Origin: Lachnospiraceae bacterium
GTDB taxonomy: Bacteria; Bacillota; Clostridia; Lachnospirales; Lachnospiraceae
NCBI GenBank assembly: GCA_014804695.1
Contig: JAAUZJ010000043.1
Location: 1 to 64,000, forward strand
Direction: 5' to 3'
Length of the DNA stretch: 64,000 nucleotides
Part shown: positions 33,953 through 43,006 of the stretch, piece by piece
Layout: the number at the start of each line of letters is the position of its first letter
Numbering within the stretch: position 1 is the stretch's first letter
The notes under the pieces: model-generated
What the model was told of the DNA's origin: nothing
Database searches by the model: none
Seen by the model: only the letters and a program-made list of their open reading frames with translations
Program-made: the position numbers and the translations under genes

Positions 33953-34372
33953 TTAATACATAAATGTTATATGACTTAGTTTTTCTATGGCTCTGTTCAT
34001 TGCTTTGTTGATCGCTTCCTGACCGACAGGCTTGACAAGATAATGCCTTGCCTCTACCTCCCATGCGGCTATCGCGTGTTCCGCCGTCGGGGACACAAAG
34101 ATGATAATGTCCTCAAAGCCTTGTTTACGCAGACACCTGGCACTTTCCATCTCGGCTCCTTCGGGTGGGTTGATATCAATAAACAGGATATGGAAAGCGC
34201 ATTTCCAATCCTTTAGCCCGTCGCATACCACTTCCGTGAATGGTTCTAATTCCGTAAAGCGGGATATCTCCAGTTCATGCTCCGCATGTTCTTTCGCATA
34301 GCGCTGAATCATTTCTTCTGTTTTCTGTAATTCTGTGACCTCATCATCAAATACTGCGATCCTGTATTTCAC
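33953..34372 (-). CDS. stand-alone receiver-domain protein
   Basis: A 139-residue protein consisting only of a receiver-like domain: 'VFDDEVTELQKTEEMI', the expected phosphorylation site in 'LFIDINPPEG', and 'YLVKPVGQEAIN'. The usual 'DI.MPG' loop is altered to 'DINPPEG'. There is no LytTR or other output domain. It faces away from the LytTR/GHKL pair starting at 34548 and is 70 bases upstream of the giant surface protein gene. It may be a phosphate sink, a connector, or a truncated relative of the neighbouring regulator. Confidence 0.75.
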   Translation of the reverse strand: MKYRIAVFDDEVTELQKTEEMIQRYAKEHAEHELEISRFTELEPFTEVVCDGLKDWKCAFHILFIDINPPEGAEMESARCLRKQGFEDIIIFVSPTAEHAIAAWEVEARHYLVKPVGQEAINKAMNRAIEKLSHITFMY

Positions 34373-34420
34373 TGTTACATCTCCAACTTAATCTCTGATT
34401 GACACATAAACTCTTTTTTG

Positions 34421-34449
34421 TTAAACTAGCTTTTAATATTTTAAACGTA
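34421..34449 (-). promoter_or_regulatory. paired TTAAAC repeat, candidate second LytTR operator
   Basis: TTAAAC at 34421 and again at 34441, period 20 bp. On the minus strand this reads TTACGTTTAA, a 10-base spacer, then TAGTTTAA, which fits the AgrA/LytTR half-site pattern. It lies between the receiver gene and the LytTR/GHKL operon and differs in sequence from the 4-15 kb repeats, as expected if a different regulator binds. Confidence 0.45.
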
Positions 34450-34487
34450 AGATATTTTAGCATGAAATTTGCCGTTTTTAAGCGTAA

Positions 34488-34517
34488 TTGTAAATATGGT
34501 ATCGTTTTTTGTATAAT
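34488..34517 (+). promoter_or_regulatory. promoter of the second LytTR/GHKL operon
   Basis: TTGTAA (34488-34493), 18-base spacer, TATAAT (34512-34517), about 30 bases before the regulator start. Confidence 0.6.
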
Positions 34518-34547
34518 TGGTAAAAGGAAGGAGTGAGGAGGGTGCAG

Positions 34548-35297
34548 ATGCTGCAGATTGCTTTATGTGACGATGAAACAGCCTGTCACGATATGATAAA
34601 AAAACTTTTGGCGGAATACTCGCAGAAATCGTCTTCTGTTTCCTATACGCTCTCCTGCTTTTCTTCCGCCAAAGAGCTGCTTAACCATATTGACACAAAC
34701 GGAACCTTTGACATCTACATACTGGATATTCTCATGCCCGATATGAACGGCATCCGGTTAGGCGCTGCACTGCGGGAAAAGAATGACGACGGGCTGATCA
34801 TCTATCTGACTTCCTCGCCCGACTTTGCTTTGGAATCCTACAGCACCGATGCCCTGCACTATCTCTTGAAACCAATTGACAGCGAACTGTTTTTTCAGTG
34901 TATGGACAAGGCAATGAGCCGCCTGAACCGTTCCCTTACGGAAACCATTTCCATTAAGACTCGCGGCTCCATCCGTATCGTTCCGGTCCGTGATATCCTC
35001 TATGCGGAAAGAGTGAACCGCCACATACGTTATTACTTAAACGACAATACCGTAATAGACAGCGTGACCTTTAACGACACGTTCCAAAATGCCGTATCCA
35101 CGCTGATTTCCTATCCCGGCTTTCTTATCGTCGGTTCCTCCTTCGCGGTAAATCTTTACTATGTAACGGAGGTTACGAAATCAGACATGAGGCTGACCGG
35201 GAATTACCTTGTCCCCATCCCGCGCCGCGCTTATGAAGCGGTCAAATCAACGTGGGCTGATTACTGGCTTAAAAAAGGAGAAACGCATGCTATTTGA
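34548..35297 (+). CDS. LytTR-family response regulator 2
   Basis: A 249-residue regulator; ATG at 34548 follows GAGGAGGGTGCAG. The receiver has 'LCDDET', the phospho-aspartate in 'YILDILMPDMNG', and 'YLLKPID'. The LytTR domain (about 140-240) has 'VRDILYAERVNRHIRYY' and 'VGSSFAVNLYYV'. Its stop overlaps the kinase start by 11 bases. It shares layout but little detailed sequence with the regulator at 7127. Confidence 0.9.
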   Translation: MLQIALCDDETACHDMIKKLLAEYSQKSSSVSYTLSCFSSAKELLNHIDTNGTFDIYILDILMPDMNGIRLGAALREKNDDGLIIYLTSSPDFALESYSTDALHYLLKPIDSELFFQCMDKAMSRLNRSLTETISIKTRGSIRIVPVRDILYAERVNRHIRYYLNDNTVIDSVTFNDTFQNAVSTLISYPGFLIVGSSFAVNLYYVTEVTKSDMRLTGNYLVPIPRRAYEAVKSTWADYWLKKGETHAI

Positions 35298-36573
35298 AGA
35301 TAATATTTTTTATGTAATAATAAAAGTATTGCTGGTCGTCGTCGGAACGCTCGGCATGATGGGTTCAACCACTGAATTCAGACATAAACCACGACAGATT
35401 CTGTCTGTTTTTTCTCTATATCTGCTATATGTAACCGCTTCCAGCGCCGCCATTACTGTTTTGTTTGGTTACGCGTTCTTTCTGCGTATCTTCCTGTTTA
35501 CTGTTTCCGCCCCTGCCATTTATCTGTCCTTCCGGCTTATCGGCACTCAACCCGCTAAAACTGTGTTTAACCATGCGACACAGATTCTACTTTCCCTGTA
35601 TCTGTCTATGAGTATGACTTTAATCAACACAAAAATTCATGGCTCGGAGGCGACAGATCTGCTGATACGCCTCGCTGCCTATTGTATCATCATTATAGCG
35701 GAATACCGTTTTCTGCGCCGCCCATTCCTGCATGTCTTTTCCATTGTCCAAAACGGATGGATGATACTGGCGCTTATCCCCTGCTCCTTAATGTTTCTTG
35801 CAGTTGCGTTGGCTTCCTACCCGGTTCCTTATACGGAGAATCCCACAGGAGTCGTATTTACGTATCTGCTTGGAGCAGTCGCCATCGTCATTTATTTTTC
35901 CATTTTTCAATATCTGTCCATGCAGTACCGTTTCCAGACGACCAGACAGAACATAGAGCTTTTGGAATTTCAAGTGGAGAATCTGAAGGAAAAAATGACA
36001 CAGGACGCTGTGGCTACAGAACAGTCCCGCATTGACAGGCATGATACCCGCCACAGCTTCCAGACGATCGCTTATCTTTTGGAAAAGGGAAACACTTCGG
36101 AGGCTCTCGATTATATTACCCGATCCATCAGCCGTTTTCAGGCGGAAACCTCTGTATCATACTGTAAGGACATTCTCTTAAATGCCACGCTCTCCGCTTA
36201 TTTCGGTCAGGCAAAAAAAGCCGGGATCACGCTGGAAACGCACCTTTCCCTCCCTGACGCGCTCCCTGTTGATTCCGGCGAATTTTCCATTGTTATTGCA
36301 AATGCGCTGGAAAATTCCATTAAAGCCTGCTGTTCCTTTCCTGTGGAACAGAGGATCATTATTTTCAGGTGTATCTACAAGCCGAAACTGATGCTGGAAA
36401 TTTCCAATCCCTGCGGTGATGACATTGTTTTCTCGCCGGACGGCATCCCGCTGTCAAAGGAAAAGGAACACGGGATCGGCACCCGCTCCATTATGGCTTT
36501 CTGTAAAAAGCATAATGCCTTTTGCTCTTTTGGGGCGGAGAATGGGCAGTTTACCTTAAAGGTGGTATTATAA
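35287..36573 (+). CDS. GHKL-domain sensor histidine kinase 2
   Basis: A 428-residue AgrC-type kinase; ATG at 35287 follows AAGGAGAAACGC. About six membrane segments cover residues 1-200. The phospho-acceptor region is 'SRIDRHDTRHSFQTIAYLLE' (histidine in DTRHSF), the N box 'ANALENSIKACC', and the ATP lid 'EKEHGIGTRSIMAFC'. Co-transcribed with the LytTR regulator. No peptide precursor or AgrB-type protease was found beside it. Confidence 0.88.
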   Translation: MLFEDNIFYVIIKVLLVVVGTLGMMGSTTEFRHKPRQILSVFSLYLLYVTASSAAITVLFGYAFFLRIFLFTVSAPAIYLSFRLIGTQPAKTVFNHATQILLSLYLSMSMTLINTKIHGSEATDLLIRLAAYCIIIIAEYRFLRRPFLHVFSIVQNGWMILALIPCSLMFLAVALASYPVPYTENPTGVVFTYLLGAVAIVIYFSIFQYLSMQYRFQTTRQNIELLEFQVENLKEKMTQDAVATEQSRIDRHDTRHSFQTIAYLLEKGNTSEALDYITRSISRFQAETSVSYCKDILLNATLSAYFGQAKKAGITLETHLSLPDALPVDSGEFSIVIANALENSIKACCSFPVEQRIIIFRCIYKPKLMLEISNPCGDDIVFSPDGIPLSKEKEHGIGTRSIMAFCKKHNAFCSFGAENGQFTLKVVL

Positions 36574-36583
36574 ATGCACAAAA

Positions 36584-36637
36584 AGACCGAAGCAGAAAGA
36601 GCCAACCATCTCTCACTGCTTCGGTCTCTATTTTTTT
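36584..36637 (+). terminator. terminator of LytTR/GHKL operon 2
   Basis: AGACCGAAGCAG (36584-36595) and CTGCTTCGGTCT (36616-36627), a perfect 12-bp stem, followed by TATTTTTTT. Confidence 0.9.
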
Positions 36638-36666
36638 GCCAAATCAAAATCCCTAACAAGCATTTC

Positions 36667-37854
36667 TTATAAATACTTCTTCAAAGCCTCCACCTTGTCC
36701 AATTTCTCCCAAGGCAGATCCAAATCGTTTCTTCCAAAGTGACCGTAAGCTGCGGTCTGCTTGTAAATCGGGCGTCTAAGATCCAGCATCTTAATAATTC
36801 CTGCCGGACGCAGATCAAAGTTCTCGCGGATGATATCGTCTAACTTCTCATCTGAAACCTTACCTGTTCCGAAAGTATCTACCATAACGGAAGTAGGCTG
36901 TGCAACACCGATTGCATAGGATAACTGAATCTCACACTTATTGGCAAGACCTGCAGCGACGATATTCTTTGCAACATAACGTGCTGCATAAGCTGCCGAA
37001 CGGTCAACCTTTGTACAGTCTTTTCCGGAAAAAGCTCCGCCGCCGTGACGTGCATATCCGCCGTATGTATCTACGATTATCTTACGTCCTGTAAGACCTG
37101 CATCTCCGTGAGGTCCGCCGATCACGAAACGTCCTGTAGGATTGATAAAGAACTTGGTATCAGCATCTACAAGCTCTGTCGGAAGTACTGGATCAAATAC
37201 ATATTTCTTGATATCCTCATGAATCTGTTCCTGTGTAACATCATCGTCATGCTGTGTAGAAAGTACAACAGCTTCGAGTCTTATCGGCTTGCCGTTCTCA
37301 TCATATTCTACGGATACCTGGCTCTTACCGTCAGGTCTTAAATATTTAAGTGTTCCGTCTTTACGAACCTTGGTAAGCTGCAGTGCAAGTTTATGTGCAA
37401 GTGAAATCGGATAAGGCATGTACTCCTCTGTTTCATCGGTTGCATAACCAAACATCATACCCTGATCGCCTGCACCTATAGCTTCGATTTCTGCCTCGGA
37501 CATCTTGTTTTCCTTTGCTTCAAGCGCCTTGTCAACACCCATTGCTATATCAGCGGACTGCTCGTCAATTGCAACCATAACAGCACAGGTATTGCCGTCA
37601 AATCCATATTCTGATTTGGTGTAGCCGATTTCCTTTACTGTTTCACGTACGATTTTTTGAATATCCACATACGCATTAGTGGTAATTTCTCCTGTTACCA
37701 GTACAAAGCCCGTACAGGTTGCTGTTTCGCAGGCAACGCGGCTCATGGGGTCTTTTTCCATGCATGCGTCCAGAATGGCATCGGATATCGCATCGCAGAC
37801 TTTATCCGGATGGCCTTCTGTTACAGATTCAGAAGTAAATAATCTTTTTTCCAT
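36667..37854 (-). CDS. metK: S-adenosylmethionine synthetase
   Basis: A 395-residue enzyme making S-adenosylmethionine from methionine and ATP in the cytosol. Landmarks are '[20 protein letters not shown]', '[12 protein letters not shown]', '[13 protein letters not shown]' and '[19 protein letters not shown]'; length is normal for the family. A SAM-I riboswitch lies in its leader, so expression should drop when the product accumulates. Confidence 0.97.
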   Translation of the reverse strand: MEKRLFTSESVTEGHPDKVCDAISDAILDACMEKDPMSRVACETATCTGFVLVTGEITTNAYVDIQKIVRETVKEIGYTKSEYGFDGNTCAVMVAIDEQSADIAMGVDKALEAKENKMSEAEIEAIGAGDQGMMFGYATDETEEYMPYPISLAHKLALQLTKVRKDGTLKYLRPDGKSQVSVEYDENGKPIRLEAVVLSTQHDDDVTQEQIHEDIKKYVFDPVLPTELVDADTKFFINPTGRFVIGGPHGDAGLTGRKIIVDTYGGYARHGGGAFSGKDCTKVDRSAAYAARYVAKNIVAAGLANKCEIQLSYAIGVAQPTSVMVDTFGTGKVSDEKLDDIIRENFDLRPAGIIKMLDLRRPIYKQTAAYGHFGRNDLDLPWEKLDKVEALKKYL

Positions 37855-37889
37855 TTCTCATTCTCCTTTTCGTAATTTTATTTGTTTCT

Positions 37890-38056
37890 AAATAGAAAAG
37901 TCCGCTTATCTTTAATAAGCGGACTTGACAATCAGTAATCAAATCCTCTTATTGTTCGTAATAAAGCAATTTATTCGCTCAGGTTAGCACCTTCCTTAAA
38001 AGGGGTTGCTGTGGTTTCACAGATCCTATGTATCTCCACCACTCTGAATAAGAGAA
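37890..38056 (-). promoter_or_regulatory. SAM-I (S-box) riboswitch with terminator
   Basis: On the minus strand the aptamer runs 38053 to 37971. It shows the P1 pair TTATTC/GAATAA, the 'AGAGTGGTGGAG' 5' side, 'GAAACCACAGCAACC' and 'AAGGTGCTAACC', all S-box signatures. It is followed by a terminator stem, AAGTCCGCTTAT (37898-37909) with ATAAGCGGACTT (37915-37926), then TTTTCTATTT. The terminator is 44 bases from metK. Confidence 0.95.
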
Positions 38057-38179
38057 AACATATTCTTGTCAAAGAATATATAATATTAAATTTTCTATCT
38101 ATTTTCTATCTAACCAATACCATACACCTATTTAGTACTACTGTCAATAGGCTATGATAAAATAAGATCCGACAAAATC

Positions 38180-39472
38180 CTAGCTGATTTTAAACTTAAA
38201 CTTCTGCAGCTCCCTCTCAGTACTAACTACCTCAATCTGTGCCCCCAAGGCCTGCAGTTTTAAATGAAAGTCCTCGTATCCACGTTCAATATACTTAATA
38301 TCGTCAATAGTCGTAGTTCCCTCCGCAGCCAGCGCTGCAATAACAAGCGCGGCGCCCGCGCGTAAATCCGGAGCTGAAATTCCTGCTCCCGTGTATTTCC
38401 CTACGCCGTCTATAATGGCAGTATTACCCTCTACCTTGATATTCGCGCCCATTCTGGTAAGTTCATCCACATATTTGAAACGATTCTCAAAAATACTTTC
38501 GGTAACGATGCTTGTACCGGCTGAAAGCCCCAACGTAACTGTAATCTGAGGCTGCATATCTGTTGGAAATCCCGGATAAGGCAGCGTTTTCACATGAGTA
38601 TGTCCAAGCGGCTTAGATGCCACAACACGTACAGCATCATCAGACTCTTCAACCTCACAGCCGATTTCCATTAATTTAGCGCTTATGGACTCTAAATGCT
38701 TGGGAATAACATTTTTTACAGTTACATCGCCTTTGGTAACTGCCGCTGCAAACATGAAAGTGCCAGCTTCAATCTGGTCCGGAATAATGGCATACTCCGT
38801 ACCATGAAGTTTAGATACGCCTTTAATACGAATCACATCCGTGCCTGCACCTTTAATATTAGCGCCCATGCTGTTTAAAAAGTTGGCTAAATCCACCACA
38901 TGCGGCTCTTTAGCAGCATTTTCAATTATGGTCTGCCCCTCTGCCATTACAGCAGCCATCATTACATTAATTGTTGCACCTACCGTCACAACATCCATAT
39001 AGATATGATTACCTTTTAACTTCTCAGTTTCGGTAATTATAAGTCCATGTTCAATTCTCACATTCGCGCCAAGCGCACGAAAACCTTTTATATGCTGGTC
39101 AATCGGTCTAAGCCCTATATTACAGCCGCCGGGCAATGCCACCTCAGCCTTTTTATATTTTCCAAGCAGCGCTCCTAAAAGATAGTAGGAGGCTCTGATT
39201 TTTTTAATATAATCATCCTCAATTATTAAATCATGTATCTGTGAGGCATTAATCCTTACGGTATGCCTGTCTAATTTGGTAATAATTACTCCAATGCTCT
39301 CCATTGCCTGCAGCAGAACATTGGTATCACGTACATCCGGTACGTTCTCTATCAAAACGGTCTCATCCGTCATAATAGCTGCTGCCAGAATCGCGAGGGC
39401 TGCGTTCTTAGCTCCTCCGATCTCAACCTCGCCGACTAACGGATTCCCACCTTTAATCGCATATTGTTCCAT
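38180..39472 (-). CDS. murA: UDP-N-acetylglucosamine 1-carboxyvinyltransferase
   Basis: A 430-residue enzyme of the first committed step of peptidoglycan precursor synthesis (transfer of enolpyruvate to UDP-GlcNAc). The fold opens 'IKGGNPLVGEVEIGGAKNAA'. The catalytic cysteine is in 'LPGGCNIGLRPIDQH'. 'YPGFPTDMQPQ' and 'FENRFKYVDEL' are further family marks. ATG at 39472 follows AGGGGATTATATAG. The Cys form is the fosfomycin-sensitive type. Confidence 0.95.
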   Translation of the reverse strand: MEQYAIKGGNPLVGEVEIGGAKNAALAILAAAIMTDETVLIENVPDVRDTNVLLQAMESIGVIITKLDRHTVRINASQIHDLIIEDDYIKKIRASYYLLGALLGKYKKAEVALPGGCNIGLRPIDQHIKGFRALGANVRIEHGLIITETEKLKGNHIYMDVVTVGATINVMMAAVMAEGQTIIENAAKEPHVVDLANFLNSMGANIKGAGTDVIRIKGVSKLHGTEYAIIPDQIEAGTFMFAAAVTKGDVTVKNVIPKHLESISAKLMEIGCEVEESDDAVRVVASKPLGHTHVKTLPYPGFPTDMQPQITVTLGLSAGTSIVTESIFENRFKYVDELTRMGANIKVEGNTAIIDGVGKYTGAGISAPDLRAGAALVIAALAAEGTTTIDDIKYIERGYEDFHLKLQALGAQIEVVSTERELQKFKFKIS

Positions 39473-39611
39473 CTATATAATCCCCTGTATTATTCAAAAT
39501 TGCAAATACAAATAATCTTTTAAAAAACAAATAATCAACTTACAGTATACCATATTTTTCACATTTGTAAATGGGCATATTGACAAAGGATTTACGTCAA
39601 AAAGACGAAAA

Positions 39612-41231
39612 TTAATTCAAATAGTTCAGAGGATTAACCTGTGAGCCATTAATTAATATTTCAAAATGCACATGAGGCCCCGTACTGACACCCGTATTTC
39701 CGCTGAGTGCGATCTTCTGTCCCTGTGTTACGGTCTGACCTACGGAAACCAAAACCTTGCTGAGATGTCCGTATCTGGTCTGCCTGCCGTCCGCATGGTT
39801 AATATAAACCACATATCCATAACCGCTTCCCCATCCAGCCTTTGAAACAGTACCGGTTGACGACGCCATGACCGCCGTACCCACCGGCGTAGCCCAGTCT
39901 ATACCTTTATGATATGAGCTTGCGCCCCTTGTAGGAGCCTTTCTTCTTCCAAAACCGGAAGACTGACGGCCTCCGGAAATCGGTTTGATATAGGTTGGCG
40001 GAATCTTCGTTCCTCTTTCTACTATTTTAGGTACTGCCGCATAAGTTATTTCTTCTTTAAGTATTTCACGTCCTACCTCTTCTTTATTGCGGTAAGACAC
40101 ATCCGCTACAACGATTCTGTGTCCTGCAGAGGGCTCCTGAAGCGTCTTGGTCTGAGTGGTATACCAGTCATCATTGTCCACATAGATTATATCCGCCTCA
40201 TAATCCTCTTCGTAATATACCTCTTCGGTACGCTCCACCGAAAGCTCAGGCTCTGGCACCGTTACAATAAGCTCGTCCCCGACACGTATTGTAGAATTTT
40301 CATTATCAATAGTCTCGTTCATCGCAATCAAAGCTTCCAAAGTAAGAGAGTTATTCTTAGCAATCTGGGACAGTGTATCTCCCGCAACCACCTCATAAAT
40401 CTGCTCTTTCTCCTGCTCTTTTGTAACTTCTTCTATCGCAGTCTGCAAAGAGGTGATCTCATCATCTTTCAGATACGCCTCAACAACTTCAACAGTATCG
40501 CCAAAGCCAATCGACATAAGTCCCAATTCGTAATCCGAAAAATCTTTTTCAATATCCGGTTCCACCGTTTCAAAAATATCGTCAAACTCCGCATCTATTC
40601 CCGCGCTTGTTACAACCTCCTGCTCCTCCTGCTTAGCAGCTTCCTCAGTGCCATAAATTACAGTAGTAAGTACATTTAATTCCCTATCAGGATCCATAAC
40701 AAGGTCAACATAGTGCTCTTTGTTTGTATCATATCTCTCGAGCGCTGCCTGCAGTAATGCCAATACTTCTTCGGTGCTTGAAAGATTCACAGTGTATTCA
40801 TTAATCTTTACAGTATAAGATCTGTTCAATGTCTCTTTGATACTTCCGCTCAGTGCCGCAGCCATATTATCAATTATGACACTCTCGTCATCTATTTTCC
40901 CCCACAGCACCTCCTGTCCCTCAAAAATGACATCACTGTCAGCAAGTACCATCTCATCACTGGTACCTGCGATTCTTTTACGGGCAGCTATAAGGCAGCT
41001 ATCAACCTTGTCCACACTATCTACTATTCCCACTTCTTTGTCATTTAAATATACGGTAAAGATATTGTCTCCGGTATATTCTAACTTTTGAAAAGAAGGA
41101 AGAAAAAGTGCTGCAGCAGCAACTGCAAGCCCCGCAACTTTAATATATGCAATTTTCATTTTTTTATAATGTCTACTGATAATTTTCATAATCATACCCG
41201 TATATCTGCTTAAACAGATACACACATCCAA
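39612..41231 (-). CDS. LysM-G5-M23 peptidoglycan endopeptidase
   Basis: A membrane-anchored or secreted protein of 539 residues from the first ATG. A hydrophobic segment is at ~29-46 and an extended helical region at 50-275. LysM is at ~279-325 ('YEVVAGDTLSQIAKNNSLTL'), G5 at ~330-410, and M23 at ~420-539. The M23 zinc ligands are H441 and D445 in 'HKGIDWATPVG' and the final HVHFE. It likely cleaves peptide cross-links in the wall. The true start is uncertain: ATG at 41231 has AGGA ten bases before it, while ATG at 41189 (MKIISRHYKK) follows GGGT. Confidence 0.88.
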   Translation of the reverse strand: MDVCICLSRYTGMIMKIISRHYKKMKIAYIKVAGLAVAAAALFLPSFQKLEYTGDNIFTVYLNDKEVGIVDSVDKVDSCLIAARKRIAGTSDEMVLADSDVIFEGQEVLWGKIDDESVIIDNMAAALSGSIKETLNRSYTVKINEYTVNLSSTEEVLALLQAALERYDTNKEHYVDLVMDPDRELNVLTTVIYGTEEAAKQEEQEVVTSAGIDAEFDDIFETVEPDIEKDFSDYELGLMSIGFGDTVEVVEAYLKDDEITSLQTAIEEVTKEQEKEQIYEVVAGDTLSQIAKNNSLTLEALIAMNETIDNENSTIRVGDELIVTVPEPELSVERTEEVYYEEDYEADIIYVDNDDWYTTQTKTLQEPSAGHRIVVADVSYRNKEEVGREILKEEITYAAVPKIVERGTKIPPTYIKPISGGRQSSGFGRRKAPTRGASSYHKGIDWATPVGTAVMASSTGTVSKAGWGSGYGYVVYINHADGRQTRYGHLSKVLVSVGQTVTQGQKIALSGNTGVSTGPHVHFEILINGSQVNPLNYLN

Positions 41232-41473
41232 TGTATATCCTGCTTTTAATCAATTTTCGTAATAAATTCGTAATGTTTTTATTTTAACAATATTCATTCC
41301 AAAAGTAAAGCATATTATACCATTCAAAACTGAATATTGCCCCAAATAAGGCACTTTTTTCAGACTTACGAATTCAGCATCAAGTTGACTATAAGATTTT
41401 TCGTATGTATAATTCACTTAGGTGTCCTAATATCGAATTAATTGTCTGCCAACGCAGACAGACAGGGGTATAC

Positions 41474-43006
41474 ATGGCTAATAATAATCTTGAATTTATA
41501 AAAAAAGATATAACATATATTTTACAGTTAAATAAGCAGATCCAATATCACAATAAAAATGATGTAAAAAGGGCCCATAACATGGTTTTAGAGAAAAAAC
41601 TGTTTAAAACCGCGCTGGGTAAAAAGTATGTGACAAGGCTTGAACAGATAATATATGGGACCGAAGACTCATATTCATGTGTTTTGTGCGGTAAGGATTT
41701 AGATAATTCAACTTTAGTCTGTAGCAGGTGTCTGGAAAAATATAGGCTGCTGGTGCCTGGGCAAGCCGCAGAAGTACGGAGAGAAGCTGAATCCTATAAG
41801 GCAACTGAAGTCAATGAAGCAGCCGCAGAAGCTCGTGAATTAGCTGAAGCCCGGGAAATAATGACGGCAAGAAATGCGAAAGAAGCTAAAAGAATAGCAG
41901 CAAACCTGGACGCTGCCGAAGCCAGAGGAGCAGCAGCAATATTTAGGGAAATCGAAGAAAATGGATTAACAGTTTCAGGGGAAAGATCAGTTCCAACAAC
42001 AGACGCCGCTGTTTCCATCCAAACCGAAGAAACTTCCAAACCATCTGCACCTGCAAACTCAAAATTTATGGGTTTCTTCACCGGTCTCTTCCAAGAGCAT
42101 ACCAATGAAGAAGCCGCAGAAATCTTCATTGCAGGCACAGCAAAAACAACGCCTCTTGAATACGGTCAAACGGATGTCCAGCCAAAACCCTGGTTATTTA
42201 TGCGCATATTTGTTGCGCTGATGCTCACATTTGGATTTCTGTACATCTGCGCGGCACAGCTTAAGAATTTCAATACAATTTCCGGTTTACTATTTTTAGG
42301 CGCTGCGGTGCTTCCGCTTTCGATACTTACACTTATGTACGAAACCAATACACCTAAAAATATCAGCATGTTTGACGTAATTAAGATGTTTTTTGCAGGC
42401 AGTGCAACGGCTCTGCTTCTTACAACCATCACATTCAACGTATTTCCAATCGGACAGTTAAGCTACAGTGGCGCGGTCATTGTGGGATTTATAGAAGAAT
42501 CAGTCAAACTACTTGTAATTATAATTTTTATTAAACTGATCGATCCGAAATACATATTAAACGGACTGCTGATCGGTGCGGCAGTAGGCGCAGGCTTTTC
42601 CGTATTTGAATCAACAGGATATGCTTTCAGATTCTATTTACTAAACGGCGGCAATATAGATTACCTTACGGATATCATTTTGCTTCGCGCTTGGAGTTCA
42701 TTAGGAAGCCATACGATATGGAGTGCCATAGCGGGCGGCGGACTTTTGGCTGCCAAAACAGATAAACCGTTTAGTTTTAAATTTCTTTACAATCCAGGAT
42801 TCCTTAGTAATTTCATTGTTTCACTTATTTTTCATTCCGTATGGAACTGCCCGTTTATGGACAGTGGAAATAATGTGTATATAAAATTAATTGTTTTGAT
42901 CATTCTTGCATGGACCATTCTGCTGTCATTATTAAGATCCGGCATAAGGCAGTTTAAACGTGTCTGTTATAAGATGCACGTTGATCGGGAAGGGACGGCC
43001 GCATGA
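41474..43006 (+). CDS. prsW: PrsW-family intramembrane protease with zinc-ribbon and coiled coil
   Basis: A 510-residue protein; ATG at 41474 follows AGGGGTATAC. The N-terminal domain has a four-cysteine ribbon (CVLCGK then CSRCLEKY, residues ~74-92), then an Ala/Glu-rich helix at ~100-165. The C-terminal ~290 residues hold about eight membrane segments with the PrsW motifs: 'GFIEESVKLLVII' (EExxK), 'GAGFSVFESTGYAF', and late 'GSHTIWSAIAGG' and 'FHSVWNCP' histidines. PrsW of B. subtilis starts cleavage of anti-sigma W; several anti-sigma factors are encoded at 8-12 kb. The stop overlaps dinB by four bases. Confidence 0.85.
   Translation: MANNNLEFIKKDITYILQLNKQIQYHNKNDVKRAHNMVLEKKLFKTALGKKYVTRLEQIIYGTEDSYSCVLCGKDLDNSTLVCSRCLEKYRLLVPGQAAEVRREAESYKATEVNEAAAEARELAEAREIMTARNAKEAKRIAANLDAAEARGAAAIFREIEENGLTVSGERSVPTTDAAVSIQTEETSKPSAPANSKFMGFFTGLFQEHTNEEAAEIFIAGTAKTTPLEYGQTDVQPKPWLFMRIFVALMLTFGFLYICAAQLKNFNTISGLLFLGAAVLPLSILTLMYETNTPKNISMFDVIKMFFAGSATALLLTTITFNVFPIGQLSYSGAVIVGFIEESVKLLVIIIFIKLIDPKYILNGLLIGAAVGAGFSVFESTGYAFRFYLLNGGNIDYLTDIILLRAWSSLGSHTIWSAIAGGGLLAAKTDKPFSFKFLYNPGFLSNFIVSLIFHSVWNCPFMDSGNNVYIKLIVLIILAWTILLSLLRSGIRQFKRVCYKMHVDREGTAA

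Noticed and set aside
40119..40679. 186-codon plus-strand frame
   Set aside because: Antisense shadow of the LysM-G5-M23 gene; no motif.
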